Below the pieces are notes generated by a model. The model was not told the DNA's origin. It was given only the letters and a program-made list of their open reading frames with translations, and ran no database searches. A stretch of DNA of 64,000 nucleotides from JAADEM01 sp965371855 (GTDB taxonomy: Bacteria > Bacteroidota > Bacteroidia > Bacteroidales > Marinilabiliaceae): assembly GCA_965371855.1 (NCBI GenBank), contig CBDUZZ010000003.1, positions 39,782-103,781 of the forward strand, written 5' to 3'. A program made the translations under genes and the position numbers. This document shows, piece by piece, positions 26,525-34,845 of the stretch (position 1 is the stretch's first letter; every line of letters starts with the position of its first letter).

Positions 26525-27513
26525 TACTTCTTTCCTTTAACCTTATTTTCCAATTTTTTCATTTCACGGTCAAAGTCGGAAATGTATTTTTTATCTTCTG
26601 CTTTGCGGTATTTTTCGTATTCGGCTTTGGCTTTCTCAATGGCTTTTTTGTGGCTTATTTTTCCTGCATTGCCTAAAAGTTCTTTTTCACTTACTCTTAA
26701 AAAATCATCTAATTTTTGTATCCAGTCCTGCATTTTCATTAATCTGCCATTGGTGGCTTGCAGTTCGGCAAAATCTAAATACATTGATACAATAAGGTTT
26801 AGTTGTTTTAGTTCATCTTCGGTAAGATAGTTTTTTGCAATGCTAATATCTCGTTGTGTTATGTAATTGCCTTTATAGTTGGTAAGCCCAAGAAATGGTT
26901 TATCGGCATTTGCTCGGCTGTGTATCATTTCGGCTGCCGTTTGTCCGTGTATGGCAAAGTGCATTTTGTTTTGCACGGTTGCGAAAAACTGTTTTGTAAC
27001 AGCATCGTCTTTTTTATAGTCGATACTGCTTGCATAAATATCGGTTACTTTTTGGTAAAAATTGCGTTCGCTACTACGAATATCACGAACTCTTTGTAGC
27101 AACTCTTCAAAATAACGGCTTCTTGCCCCTTCTTGTTTCAGACGGTCGTCATCCATTGTAAAACCTTTTACAATGTATTCGTGTATTCGCTTTGTTGCCC
27201 AAATACGAAACTGTGTTCCTTGTGGCGATTTCACCCTGTAACCAACAGAAATAATAACATCGAGATTATAATAAAGTGGGGCTTTTTGCTGAAATTCGGA
27301 ATTACCGAATTTCTGTGTTGTTAGTGCTTTTTCTAATTCACCTTCTTTGTAAATATTACCAATATGTTCATTAATAGTTGATTTTGCTTTGCCAAACAAT
27401 TGAGCCATCTGCTCTTGTGTAACCCAAACACTATCGTTTTGCAAATGAACATCAAATTTTATATTGCCGTCTGCATTTTGATAGAGGATTATATTTTGTT
27501 CGTTATTTTCCAT
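26524..27513 (-). CDS. rhuM: RhuM-family protein encoded inside a type I RM locus
   Basis: 329 aa. The N-terminal half has the RhuM pattern: VHLQNDSVWVTQEQMAQLFG, TINEHIGNIYKEGEL, a YYNLDVIISVGYRVKSPQGT strand-helix and FRIWATKRIHEYIVKGF. The C-terminal half is helical with many Lys and Glu (from about residue 250). RhuM was named from a Salmonella pathogenicity island, and relatives are common between hsdM and hsdS genes; the molecular role is not established. It overlaps hsdM and hsdS by one base on each side, so the three are cotranscribed. Confidence 0.88.
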   Translation of the reverse strand: MENNEQNIILYQNADGNIKFDVHLQNDSVWVTQEQMAQLFGKAKSTINEHIGNIYKEGELEKALTTQKFGNSEFQQKAPLYYNLDVIISVGYRVKSPQGTQFRIWATKRIHEYIVKGFTMDDDRLKQEGARSRYFEELLQRVRDIRSSERNFYQKVTDIYASSIDYKKDDAVTKQFFATVQNKMHFAIHGQTAAEMIHSRANADKPFLGLTNYKGNYITQRDISIAKNYLTEDELKQLNLIVSMYLDFAELQATNGRLMKMQDWIQKLDDFLRVSEKELLGNAGKISHKKAIEKAKAEYEKYRKAEDKKYISDFDREMKKLENKVKGKK

Positions 27514-29336
27514 TAGTCCAATACCTTTTTTTCAAGTTCAACAGTAGTTTCTTCCAATTTTAGAATTTCATCTTTTATATCCGATAACGAGCGTAAAGGT
27601 TTAAATTCGTAGAAATATTTGGTAAAGTTTATTTCATAACCTACTTTGGTTTTACTGTGGTCAATCCAAGCATCTGGTATATTGGGTTTTACTTCTCGTT
27701 CAAAATATTCTTCAATGGTTTGCGGTACGAGTTTTTTATTTCCTGCCTTGCCGGCAGGCAGGTCATCCAGTTTTAGAAATGGAATATTTTCGTAATCTCG
27801 TAAACTTGTATCGGGTTTAGGCTCTTTTTTGCTGTTACGTATTATTTTTCCCTTTTCATCTCTTAGAGGCTCTTCAACAGTAATTCGATGGTAAGCAAAA
27901 AAGTCATTTGGGTAAATTTTCACAAATTCGTTTTCTTCAAAATCTCCGTATAGTTTGGTTATAAAACCAATTCCTTTTTCTTCTCCGTTTTCTGCAATTT
28001 CTTTTCGTTTGTTTCCAAGTGTTGGTATTTTTTTATCCCAAAATCTGTTAAATGGTAATTCTCCATTTGCAATTAAATCTTCTTCTTTTTGTCCTGTGGC
28101 ATTTATCAATTGGATTTTGCCTTTCCTTGCTTTGCTCTTTTTATTGTTTACAATCCAAACATAAGTTGCAATTCCTGTATTGTAAAAAAGTTGGTCGGGC
28201 ATTGCAACTATTGCTTCAAGCATATCATTCTCAATAATCCATTTTCTGATATTACTTTCTCCGCTTCCTGCTTGTCCTGTAAATAGAGGCGAACCATTAA
28301 AAACAATTCCAATTCTTGTTCCGCTCGATTTCATTTTAGAAATCATATGTTGTAAGAATAGCAAAGAGCCATCGTTTATTCTTGGCAGCCCTGCACCAAA
28401 ACGCCCAGAAAATCCTTTGTTCTCACTTTCGGATTTGATTATTTTTTGTGCTTTTTTCCAATCAACCCCAAAAGGCGGATTTGAAAGCATATAATCAAAT
28501 TGTTCATCTTCCAGTCCGTCAACCGTAAATGTATTCCCGAATTTTATATTTGATGGATTTTGTCCTTTAATTAGCATATCTGATTTGCAGATAGCATAAG
28601 ATTCAGGATTTATTTCTTGTCCAAAAACCTCCAGTTTTGCTTTTTTATTGAAACTGTTTAGGTGTTGTTCTCCAATTGAAAGCATTCCACCTGTTCCACA
28701 AGCAGGGTCGTAAAGTGTTTTTACAATTCCTTCTTTTGTCAGTGTTTCATTATCAGTATTAAAAAGAAGATTTACCATTAAGTTGATAACTTCTCTTGGG
28801 GTAAAATGCTCTCCTGCAGTCTCGTTAGATTGTTCAGAGAATTTTCTAATGAGTTCTTCAAATGCATAACCCATTTCCATACTTCCCATATCGGCAAGAT
28901 CAATTTCAGCAAACTCTTTAACAATGAGAAAAAGAATATCAGAGTTTGGGTCATCCATTCTTTCTATTTGGTCGTCAAAATTAAAGTATTCAATTATTTC
29001 TCTGGCACTTGCAGAAAAACCGTTTATGTAGTTTCTTAGATTAGCAGCAACTTTATCAGGCTCTGCTTTTAATTTGTCAAAGTCGTATTTGCTTCGGTTG
29101 TGAAAATTATGTCCAGCTATATTATTTAGGATTAAATCTTTTGCGCTATCAGATTTATCTTTTATTCTTGGCAGATAGTCTAAAACTTTTTCTTTTGTTG
29201 GTTTTAGAACACAATCTAATCGTCTCAAAACAGTCAAAGGCAAAATCACTTTTCCGTAGTCTGATTGTTTGTAATCGCCACGTAAATAGTTGGCTACTTG
29301 CCATATTAAATCTGCTTTCTTTTTAAAATCTATCAT
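27513..29336 (-). CDS. hsdM: Type I restriction-modification DNA methyltransferase subunit
   Basis: 607 aa N6-adenine methyltransferase. Residues 1-150 form the HsdM helical domain. EHFTPREVINLMV precedes motif I DPACGTGGML (210-219), and the catalytic motif IV is NPPF (286-289). The C-terminal tail is coiled (KLEETTVELEKKVLD) for HsdS binding. At residues 526-532 there is an LPAGKAG insertion encoded by a 21-bp palindrome (27742-27762) that also occurs, at 20 of 21 positions, in the intergenic region at 47025-47045. No hsdR gene is present in the window. Confidence 0.95.
   Translation of the reverse strand: MIDFKKKADLIWQVANYLRGDYKQSDYGKVILPLTVLRRLDCVLKPTKEKVLDYLPRIKDKSDSAKDLILNNIAGHNFHNRSKYDFDKLKAEPDKVAANLRNYINGFSASAREIIEYFNFDDQIERMDDPNSDILFLIVKEFAEIDLADMGSMEMGYAFEELIRKFSEQSNETAGEHFTPREVINLMVNLLFNTDNETLTKEGIVKTLYDPACGTGGMLSIGEQHLNSFNKKAKLEVFGQEINPESYAICKSDMLIKGQNPSNIKFGNTFTVDGLEDEQFDYMLSNPPFGVDWKKAQKIIKSESENKGFSGRFGAGLPRINDGSLLFLQHMISKMKSSGTRIGIVFNGSPLFTGQAGSGESNIRKWIIENDMLEAIVAMPDQLFYNTGIATYVWIVNNKKSKARKGKIQLINATGQKEEDLIANGELPFNRFWDKKIPTLGNKRKEIAENGEEKGIGFITKLYGDFEENEFVKIYPNDFFAYHRITVEEPLRDEKGKIIRNSKKEPKPDTSLRDYENIPFLKLDDLPAGKAGNKKLVPQTIEEYFEREVKPNIPDAWIDHSKTKVGYEINFTKYFYEFKPLRSLSDIKDEILKLEETTVELEKKVLD
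27742..27762. repeat. Palindromic CCTGCC-GGCAGG element inside hsdM
   Basis: A 21-bp palindromic element inserted in frame in hsdM, read there as D-LPAGKAG. Its minus-strand sequence differs at one base from 47025-47045. Further relatives: 61854-61873 (perfect 20-bp palindrome), and degenerate forms near 7560-7580 and 53392-53410. Confidence 0.75.
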
Positions 29337-29482
29337 TACATTTTCCTTGTTATTAAAGTCGTCTAAATTATAAAATCCATTTTTGTATATCGAAGAAGTG
29401 GGGTGGAAAGATTTAGGCTCTTTTGGTTAATATCTCCCATATATGGAATGCTCATTTTAATTATTTTCGTTAATGAATGGAC
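29337..29482. other. Intergenic region upstream of hsdM
   Basis: About 145 nt with no gene seen. It separates hsdM from the integrase remnant; no clear TAnnTTTG promoter box was found on the minus strand. Confidence 0.4.
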
Positions 29483-29632
29483 TTAAACATCAAAATATAT
29501 TCTAAATTGAAAAGGCATCTCCATAGGACTTTTTATGTTTTTTAAGTATTTATTGCTTACGTGCGTATAAATCTCCGTTGTCTTGCTCGATTCGTGCCCT
29601 AACAGTATTTGAATATAACGAATATCTACACC
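29483..29632 (-). pseudogene. Tyrosine recombinase (Xer-like integrase) C-terminal remnant
   Basis: Minus-strand translation gives GVDIRYIQILLGHESSKTTE and then IYTHVSNKYLKNIKSPM before a stop at 29483-29485. This is the C-terminal end of phage/transposon-type integrases, with the catalytic His of LGH and the catalytic Tyr of IYTHV. All upstream parts are missing. The homology begins within the last codons of the PNP gene, so the breakpoint is exactly at the 3' end of that gene. Confidence 0.75.
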
Positions 29633-30438
29633 GCACCAACAAGCTCTTTAATTATGTTTGTCATATCAGGCTCCGCTGCGGCAGCCACTTTTTGAATATC
29701 TTCATGTGATATTTCTACTATCCTACCGGGAACACCCAGGTCTGTAATAATTGAGATTCCAAAACACCTCATATCCATGTGTCGAGCAACAATAATTTCC
29801 GGTACAGTTGACATGCCTACTGTATCTCCACCTAATATATGGAACATTTTATATTCTGCCGGCGTTTCCAGTGTTGGGCCCGTTGTCCCGAGATAAACAC
29901 CCTGTTTCAGATTAATATTCAAACGCTCACCTATCTCAAAAGCATTTTCAATCAATTTCTTATCATAAGTCTCACTCATATCAGGAAACCGGGGGCCCAG
30001 TTCGGAATAATTTTCACCAATAAGCGGATTAGCACCAAACATATTAATATGGTCATTTATAACCATAATATCTCCTATCTCAAAATCAGGGTTCATCCCA
30101 CCACTGGCATTTGAAACAATAAGAGTTTCGATACCGAACCGTTTCATCACTCTAACCGGATAAGTAACCATTTCCATTGTGTATCCTTCGTAGTAATGAA
30201 AGCGTCCCTGCATAGCCATAACAGGCACACCGCCAATAGTCCCAAAAATCAACCTGCCTTCATGTCCTTCAACAGTAGAAACGGGGAAGTGAGGGATATC
30301 GGTATATGAAATGCTCTTCTCAATTTTTATCTCATCAACCAAACCACCCAACCCGGTTCCGAGAATAATGCCGGTTTTAGGCCGTATAGTGGTGTTTGCT
30401 GTTAAAAACTCAACTGTTTCTTTTATCTTTTTCAACAT
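29626..30438 (-). CDS. punA: Purine-nucleoside phosphorylase
   Basis: 270 aa, trimeric PNP family (inosine/guanosine type). Motifs: TGIILGTGLGGLVDEI (phosphate loop), VEGHEGRLIFG, the MQGRFHYYEGY segment, SNASGGMNP and the TVGMSTVPEIIVARHMDMRC block split over two strands. It splits purine nucleosides for salvage. The C-terminal codons (LVGAV, stop at 29626-29628) overlap the integrase remnant. The start overlaps lpxK by 29 nt. Confidence 0.95.
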   Translation of the reverse strand: MLKKIKETVEFLTANTTIRPKTGIILGTGLGGLVDEIKIEKSISYTDIPHFPVSTVEGHEGRLIFGTIGGVPVMAMQGRFHYYEGYTMEMVTYPVRVMKRFGIETLIVSNASGGMNPDFEIGDIMVINDHINMFGANPLIGENYSELGPRFPDMSETYDKKLIENAFEIGERLNINLKQGVYLGTTGPTLETPAEYKMFHILGGDTVGMSTVPEIIVARHMDMRCFGISIITDLGVPGRIVEISHEDIQKVAAAAEPDMTNIIKELVGAV

Positions 30439-31507
30439 AGCTTTTTATCAATTTATTAAAAATCTTTTCTTCATCAAATAAAAATGAGAGTTTAATGGGA
30501 ATGTACCAAATCTGCGATTTGATTTCATCATCGAACCATGGCAGATTCCTCAACCTTATCATATCTTTTTCAGTTGTAATAATTGCTTTATGACTGGAGT
30601 TGATCTTTTCAAATGTGTTTTTTATAAAAGAATAATCTTTTTTACTGTATGGGTAGTGATCAGGAAAAATGAGTGGCTGTACCCTATTGTATGTTTGCGA
30701 CAGATAATCAATAAATGTTTTCGGATGTGAGATACCTGCCAAAGCTAGTACATTCATATTTGAATCCAATAAAACATGATTTTTGGAAAACGGGATCGGT
30801 TGCAAATATTCAATTGATGTAAAGAACAGTTGTTGACCAGAATGTGGATTTACCTTTTTTAATATCCTCTCCTTCTCCGGCAATGTCAAATCAACCGGAC
30901 ATTTGTTAACTACGATAACGTCAGCACGTTTTTTACCTGAGCGTGGCTCCCGCAAATTGCCGGCCGGAAAAGGAAAGTCTTTCCATAAAGGTCGATAATA
31001 GTCAATGATAAGTATTGAGAACCCCGGCTTCACATAGCGATGCTGATATGCATCATCCATAACAATTACATCCGGATTGTTATAATCAATTAAACGTTCA
31101 ATCCCCTCGGTGCGTTTCTCGGCAACAGCAACTGTTATATCCGGGAATTTGCTATGTATCTGCTTCGGCTCGTCACCTATCTCCTGGGCAGTGCTCAACG
31201 GAGCAGCGATAATTGTTCCTTTGGTTTGCCTTTTATACCCCCTGCTTAACAATGCAATTGAATGTTCAGGCTTCAGTATCCGGATTATATATTCTGTTAA
31301 AGGAGTTTTTCCCGTTCCTCCAACCGTAATATTACCGATAGATATCACAGGAAGAGGGTACTGCTTGGATGGCAACCATCCCCAATCAAAAAATTTATTG
31401 CGTAGCCAAAGTACGCCACCATATATGAGGGATAGTGGCCAAAGAAGAATGCGGAAGCCCCCTTTAATTTCCCTGAAGAGGTGGGAAATTTTTTTCTTTC
31501 GTGTCAT
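30410..31507 (-). CDS. lpxK: Tetraacyldisaccharide 4'-kinase (lipid A synthesis)
   Basis: 365 aa. An N-terminal hydrophobic anchor around residues 18-32, the modified Walker A GNITVGGTGKTPLTEY, DEPKQIHSKFP and the MDDAYQHRYVKPG block (usual DDGFQHR) are visible. It phosphorylates the lipid A precursor, which shows an LPS-making Gram-negative. The reading frame ends 29 nt inside the PNP gene. Confidence 0.94.
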   Translation of the reverse strand: MTRKKKISHLFREIKGGFRILLWPLSLIYGGVLWLRNKFFDWGWLPSKQYPLPVISIGNITVGGTGKTPLTEYIIRILKPEHSIALLSRGYKRQTKGTIIAAPLSTAQEIGDEPKQIHSKFPDITVAVAEKRTEGIERLIDYNNPDVIVMDDAYQHRYVKPGFSILIIDYYRPLWKDFPFPAGNLREPRSGKKRADVIVVNKCPVDLTLPEKERILKKVNPHSGQQLFFTSIEYLQPIPFSKNHVLLDSNMNVLALAGISHPKTFIDYLSQTYNRVQPLIFPDHYPYSKKDYSFIKNTFEKINSSHKAIITTEKDMIRLRNLPWFDDEIKSQIWYIPIKLSFLFDEEKIFNKLIKSYVEKDKRNS

Positions 31508-31534
31508 AAATAACTCTTTATATCTATACTTCTA

Positions 31535-31581
31535 ACTCACCGGGTGACTAGCTTCGTCATGCAAACAGTCACCCGGTGAGT
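31535..31581. repeat. REP-like palindrome between lpxK and sppA
   Basis: Perfect 15-bp inverted repeat, ACTCACCGGGTGACT (31535-31549) and AGTCACCCGGTGAGT (31567-31581), with a 17-nt loop. Each arm is itself nearly palindromic. A C-rich hairpin (CCTTCTCCCC / GGGGGAAAAGAAGG) follows at 31593-31618, related to 11820-11843. Confidence 0.65.
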
Positions 31582-31627
31582 AGTGTAACAAACCTTCTCC
31601 CCTTGGGGGAAAAGAAGGGGGTATTCT

Positions 31628-33400
31628 TTAATAAATCGTAATATCATAAGGCATACGAGACTGTATCTGATAACCTTTTTTCAAATTCTCAATTGTTTGC
31701 AAATATTTGTAATCATCACCCATTACACTTTTCCCGATAAACATTTTTACATCACCTGTTAACTCTTTCAGTAACTGCTCAAACGGATCAGGAATCTTAG
31801 GCAATTCAACAATGCGGAATTTTTCAAGGCCTGCTTGTTGTTTGGCAATTTCAATAGCATCATTAATACCGCCAATGGTATCAATAAGATTAATGCTGAT
31901 AGCATTTTCTCCACTCCACACTCTTCCCTGGCCTACCTCATCTATCTTTTCTGTAGTGGTTTTACGGCCGTCGGCACAGTGGGTGATAAAAGTTTTGTAC
32001 ACAAGCTCTATGTAGCTCTGCATCAATCCTCTCTCTTCTTTTGTAAAAGGCCTGGTTGTTGACGGCATATCTGCAAATTTGTTTGTTTTTACTCCGTCAA
32101 AAGTTACACCTATCTTATTCATTAAACCTTTAATGTTGGGAATCAATCCAAATACTCCAATCGAGCCTGTAAGTGTAGTTGGTTGGGCTACTATGGTTTG
32201 TGCTGCACAAGAGATATAATAGCCTCCCGAAGCTGCCAAATCACCCATTGAAACAATAACAGGCTTAACCTTTTGAGCAAGCTTCACCTCGCGCCAGATA
32301 ATTTCAGAACCAAGAGCTGATCCTCCCGGTGAATTAACGCGAAAAACGATTGCTTTAATAGAACTGTCTCGACGTGCTTTCCTGATAGTCTTTGATAAAT
32401 CGTCAGAATTAATACCATCTCCTGAAAATCCGTCAATTTCACCTACAGCATAAATAATGGCAATTTTATCTTTTGCAAATCCTTTTTCTTTACGTGGAAC
32501 ATGCACTTTTGTATATTTCCGGATAGAAACAGATTCAATATCGTCTTTTTGTTCAGTATCCGTAAGCTCCTTTAGTTTGTCAATAACTTCATCTTTATAC
32601 TTCAATCCGTCAATTAAACCGGCATCAACAAGTTCCTGTTGCTCTCTGAACATAGGCATCTTATCGGCAATAGCCATTATTTGCTCATTGTCTAAACTTC
32701 GCTGTTCACCAATTTTTGTTACAACATGCTCCCATAGTGAGTTCACATATTTTTTTGTCTGTAAACGTGAGGGTTCACTCATATCCTTCCTGATAAATGG
32801 TTCCACAGCCGATTTGAATTTACCATGCTTAATAACCTGCATCTCAACACCAATCTTCTCTAACGTACCCTTAAGGAATGTGCGTTGTGCAAAGAGGCCT
32901 TTAAACTCTAACATCCCTTCCGGATTAAGATATATATGATCGGCAACAGATGCCAGATAATATGACCTTTGCGAATAGACAGGAGAAAAACTAACAATAA
33001 ATTTCCCTGACTTTTTGAAGTCAATTAATGCATCACGAATCTCTTCAATAGTAGCAAATCCGGCATTAACTACTCCTGACTCCATATAAATCCCTTTAAT
33101 ATTATTATCCTCTTTTGCCTTTTGGATATTTTTTAGAATAACATTTAACCCTATTGGAGTAGGGATATCCTGTATGGCCGATATTGCATCAGAGAATGGA
33201 TCATTTTTTGTTCTTTCAACAATAGGACCGTCAAGATTCATTAACAAAACTGTATTTTCTTTTATTTTTATAGTTTTATCTCCGGATCCGGCTACGGCGG
33301 CAATCCCTGCAATAATACCAAACATAATAAAGAAAAAAAGCAGACCTGCAACTATGGTTCCAAGTACAGAAGCAAAGAAAAATTTAAAAAATTGTTTCAT
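31628..33400 (-). CDS. sppA: Signal peptide peptidase SppA (67 kDa type)
   Basis: 590 aa, the long two-domain form. An N-terminal membrane helix (residues about 5-38), the first domain with YLASVADHIYLNPEG and the Lys-containing IKHGKFKSAVEPF, and the second domain with FRVNSPGGSALGSE and the nucleophile segment MGDLAASGGYYIS. It degrades cleaved signal peptides in the inner membrane. It is transcribed toward lpxK, 120 nt away with repeats between. Confidence 0.94.
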   Translation of the reverse strand: MKQFFKFFFASVLGTIVAGLLFFFIMFGIIAGIAAVAGSGDKTIKIKENTVLLMNLDGPIVERTKNDPFSDAISAIQDIPTPIGLNVILKNIQKAKEDNNIKGIYMESGVVNAGFATIEEIRDALIDFKKSGKFIVSFSPVYSQRSYYLASVADHIYLNPEGMLEFKGLFAQRTFLKGTLEKIGVEMQVIKHGKFKSAVEPFIRKDMSEPSRLQTKKYVNSLWEHVVTKIGEQRSLDNEQIMAIADKMPMFREQQELVDAGLIDGLKYKDEVIDKLKELTDTEQKDDIESVSIRKYTKVHVPRKEKGFAKDKIAIIYAVGEIDGFSGDGINSDDLSKTIRKARRDSSIKAIVFRVNSPGGSALGSEIIWREVKLAQKVKPVIVSMGDLAASGGYYISCAAQTIVAQPTTLTGSIGVFGLIPNIKGLMNKIGVTFDGVKTNKFADMPSTTRPFTKEERGLMQSYIELVYKTFITHCADGRKTTTEKIDEVGQGRVWSGENAISINLIDTIGGINDAIEIAKQQAGLEKFRIVELPKIPDPFEQLLKELTGDVKMFIGKSVMGDDYKYLQTIENLKKGYQIQSRMPYDITIY

Positions 33401-33428
33401 AATAATGTGTTTATTTGTTATAGGTTAA

Positions 33429-33436
33429 TACTTTTG
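33429..33436 (+). promoter_or_regulatory. Candidate -7 box for folK
   Basis: TACTTTTG matches TAnnTTTG about 50 nt before the folK start. No TTG is found at the usual distance upstream, so confidence is low. Confidence 0.35.
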
Positions 33437-33486
33437 AAAAATATCTGTTTTTATTTCATCTTTAAATATAAAACATATTTCTTAAA

Positions 33487-33978
33487 GTGGGACGATTAAT
33501 TTTATTATTAGGAGGAAATCAGGGTGAAATTATAGAAACTTTCCAAAGTGTTTATTCAAAATTGGAAGAACAAATAGGCTACATTGTCGAATACTCCGGA
33601 TTATATGAGAGTGAACCCTGGGGTTTTGAGTCTGAATCAAATTTCATTAACCAGGTTGTTGAGGTGGAATGCTTTCTATCTCCAACAGAAGTACTCGCAG
33701 TTACTAGCAAGATAGAGGGTAATTTGGGAAGAATAAAAAAGAGTAATAATGGTTATACCTCAAGGCCAATTGATATAGATATCCTGTTTTATGATGATAT
33801 TACAATGGACACTCCGGATTTAACAATCCCACACCCCCGACTGCATGAAAGAATGTTTACTCTGCTGCCTCTCACCGAAAAGTGGGCTAACTACTTTCAT
33901 CCTAAAAAAAATAAAACCATACAACAGTTAACCGATGAGTGCAGAGACACCGGGTGGGTGAAAAAAATCTATGGTTAA
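33487..33978 (+). CDS. folK: 2-amino-4-hydroxy-6-hydroxymethyldihydropteridine pyrophosphokinase
   Basis: 163 aa with a GTG start at 33487. HPPK motifs: LLLGGNQGE, YESEPWGFESESNFINQVVE (cut at the GFE part), the GRIKKSNNGYTSRPIDIDIL segment with the metal-binding DID, and IPHPRLHERMFTLLPL. It transfers pyrophosphate to the pterin in folate synthesis. The gene is divergent from sppA and convergent with upp (82 nt). Confidence 0.95.
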   Translation: MGRLILLLGGNQGEIIETFQSVYSKLEEQIGYIVEYSGLYESEPWGFESESNFINQVVEVECFLSPTEVLAVTSKIEGNLGRIKKSNNGYTSRPIDIDILFYDDITMDTPDLTIPHPRLHERMFTLLPLTEKWANYFHPKKNKTIQQLTDECRDTGWVKKIYG

Positions 33979-34059
33979 ATGGTCCGATGGCTATATTGTT
34001 GAATTGCCAAGGGCCTTCCCCCTTTTCCCTTTCTCCTTTCTCCTGATCTCTTCTGCCTC

Positions 34060-34713
34060 TTACAGTTTTGTTCCAAATGCCAGGTCACCTGCATCTCCAA
34101 GCCCGGGAACTATATATGATTTTGCATTTAACTCATCATCAACAGCACCTATCCAAAAAGTAACCGGTTCTCCTTTCAGCATATTCATCACATACTCCAA
34201 TCCAATTTTACTAGCGATAATAGATACAACATGCACATGAGCAGGCGTCCCTTTCTTTAACAATGCCTTGTATGCCAGCTCCATTGAATTGCCGGATGCT
34301 AACATTGGATCACTCAGGATTACTAATCTGTCATCAAGTGAAGGAGCTGATATATACTCAATGTGAATGTCAAAATCTCCATCTTCAGTATATTTCCGGT
34401 ATGCTGAAACGAAAGCATTATCGGCACGGTCGAAATAGTTAAGCAGCCCTTGGTGCAGAGGTAATCCAGCCCTCAGGATTGAAGCAACAACAACACTGTT
34501 TTCCGGCAATTCTTCAACCGCTATGCCCAATGGAGTTTTCACATCAACCTTATTGTAGGGTAAAGTCTTACTTATTTCATACGCAAAAATCTCTCCCATA
34601 CGTTCCAGATTACGCCTGAACCTCAATGGGTCTGTCTGGATAGCTGTATCCCGAATTTCAGCAATAAAACGATTAAAGATACTCTGTTGTTTATTAAAAA
34701 TATTTATTTGCAT
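34060..34713 (-). CDS. upp: Uracil phosphoribosyltransferase
   Basis: 217 aa type I PRTase. RRNLERMGEIFAYEISK at the N-terminus, ILRAGLPLHQG, and the PRPP-binding LVILSDPMLASGNSME; the C-terminal flexible end has IVPGLGDAGDLAFG. It salvages uracil to UMP, upstream of the PyrH step. No linked uracil transporter is seen. Confidence 0.96.
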   Translation of the reverse strand: MQINIFNKQQSIFNRFIAEIRDTAIQTDPLRFRRNLERMGEIFAYEISKTLPYNKVDVKTPLGIAVEELPENSVVVASILRAGLPLHQGLLNYFDRADNAFVSAYRKYTEDGDFDIHIEYISAPSLDDRLVILSDPMLASGNSMELAYKALLKKGTPAHVHVVSIIASKIGLEYVMNMLKGEPVTFWIGAVDDELNAKSYIVPGLGDAGDLAFGTKL

Positions 34714-34845
34714 AAGAAAGTATTTTGTAATGATTTATTTTTATTTTATAAATAACTAATTTACCATAATTATAAGAATAATCTATACATTTAAAACGTT
34801 ATTATTAGATTTAATTTCTTTGTTTCGTATTTTATAATCAAATCA

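Noticed and set aside
33971..34240. 89-codon plus-strand frame after folK
   Set aside because: It lies opposite the 3' end of upp and has no independent support.
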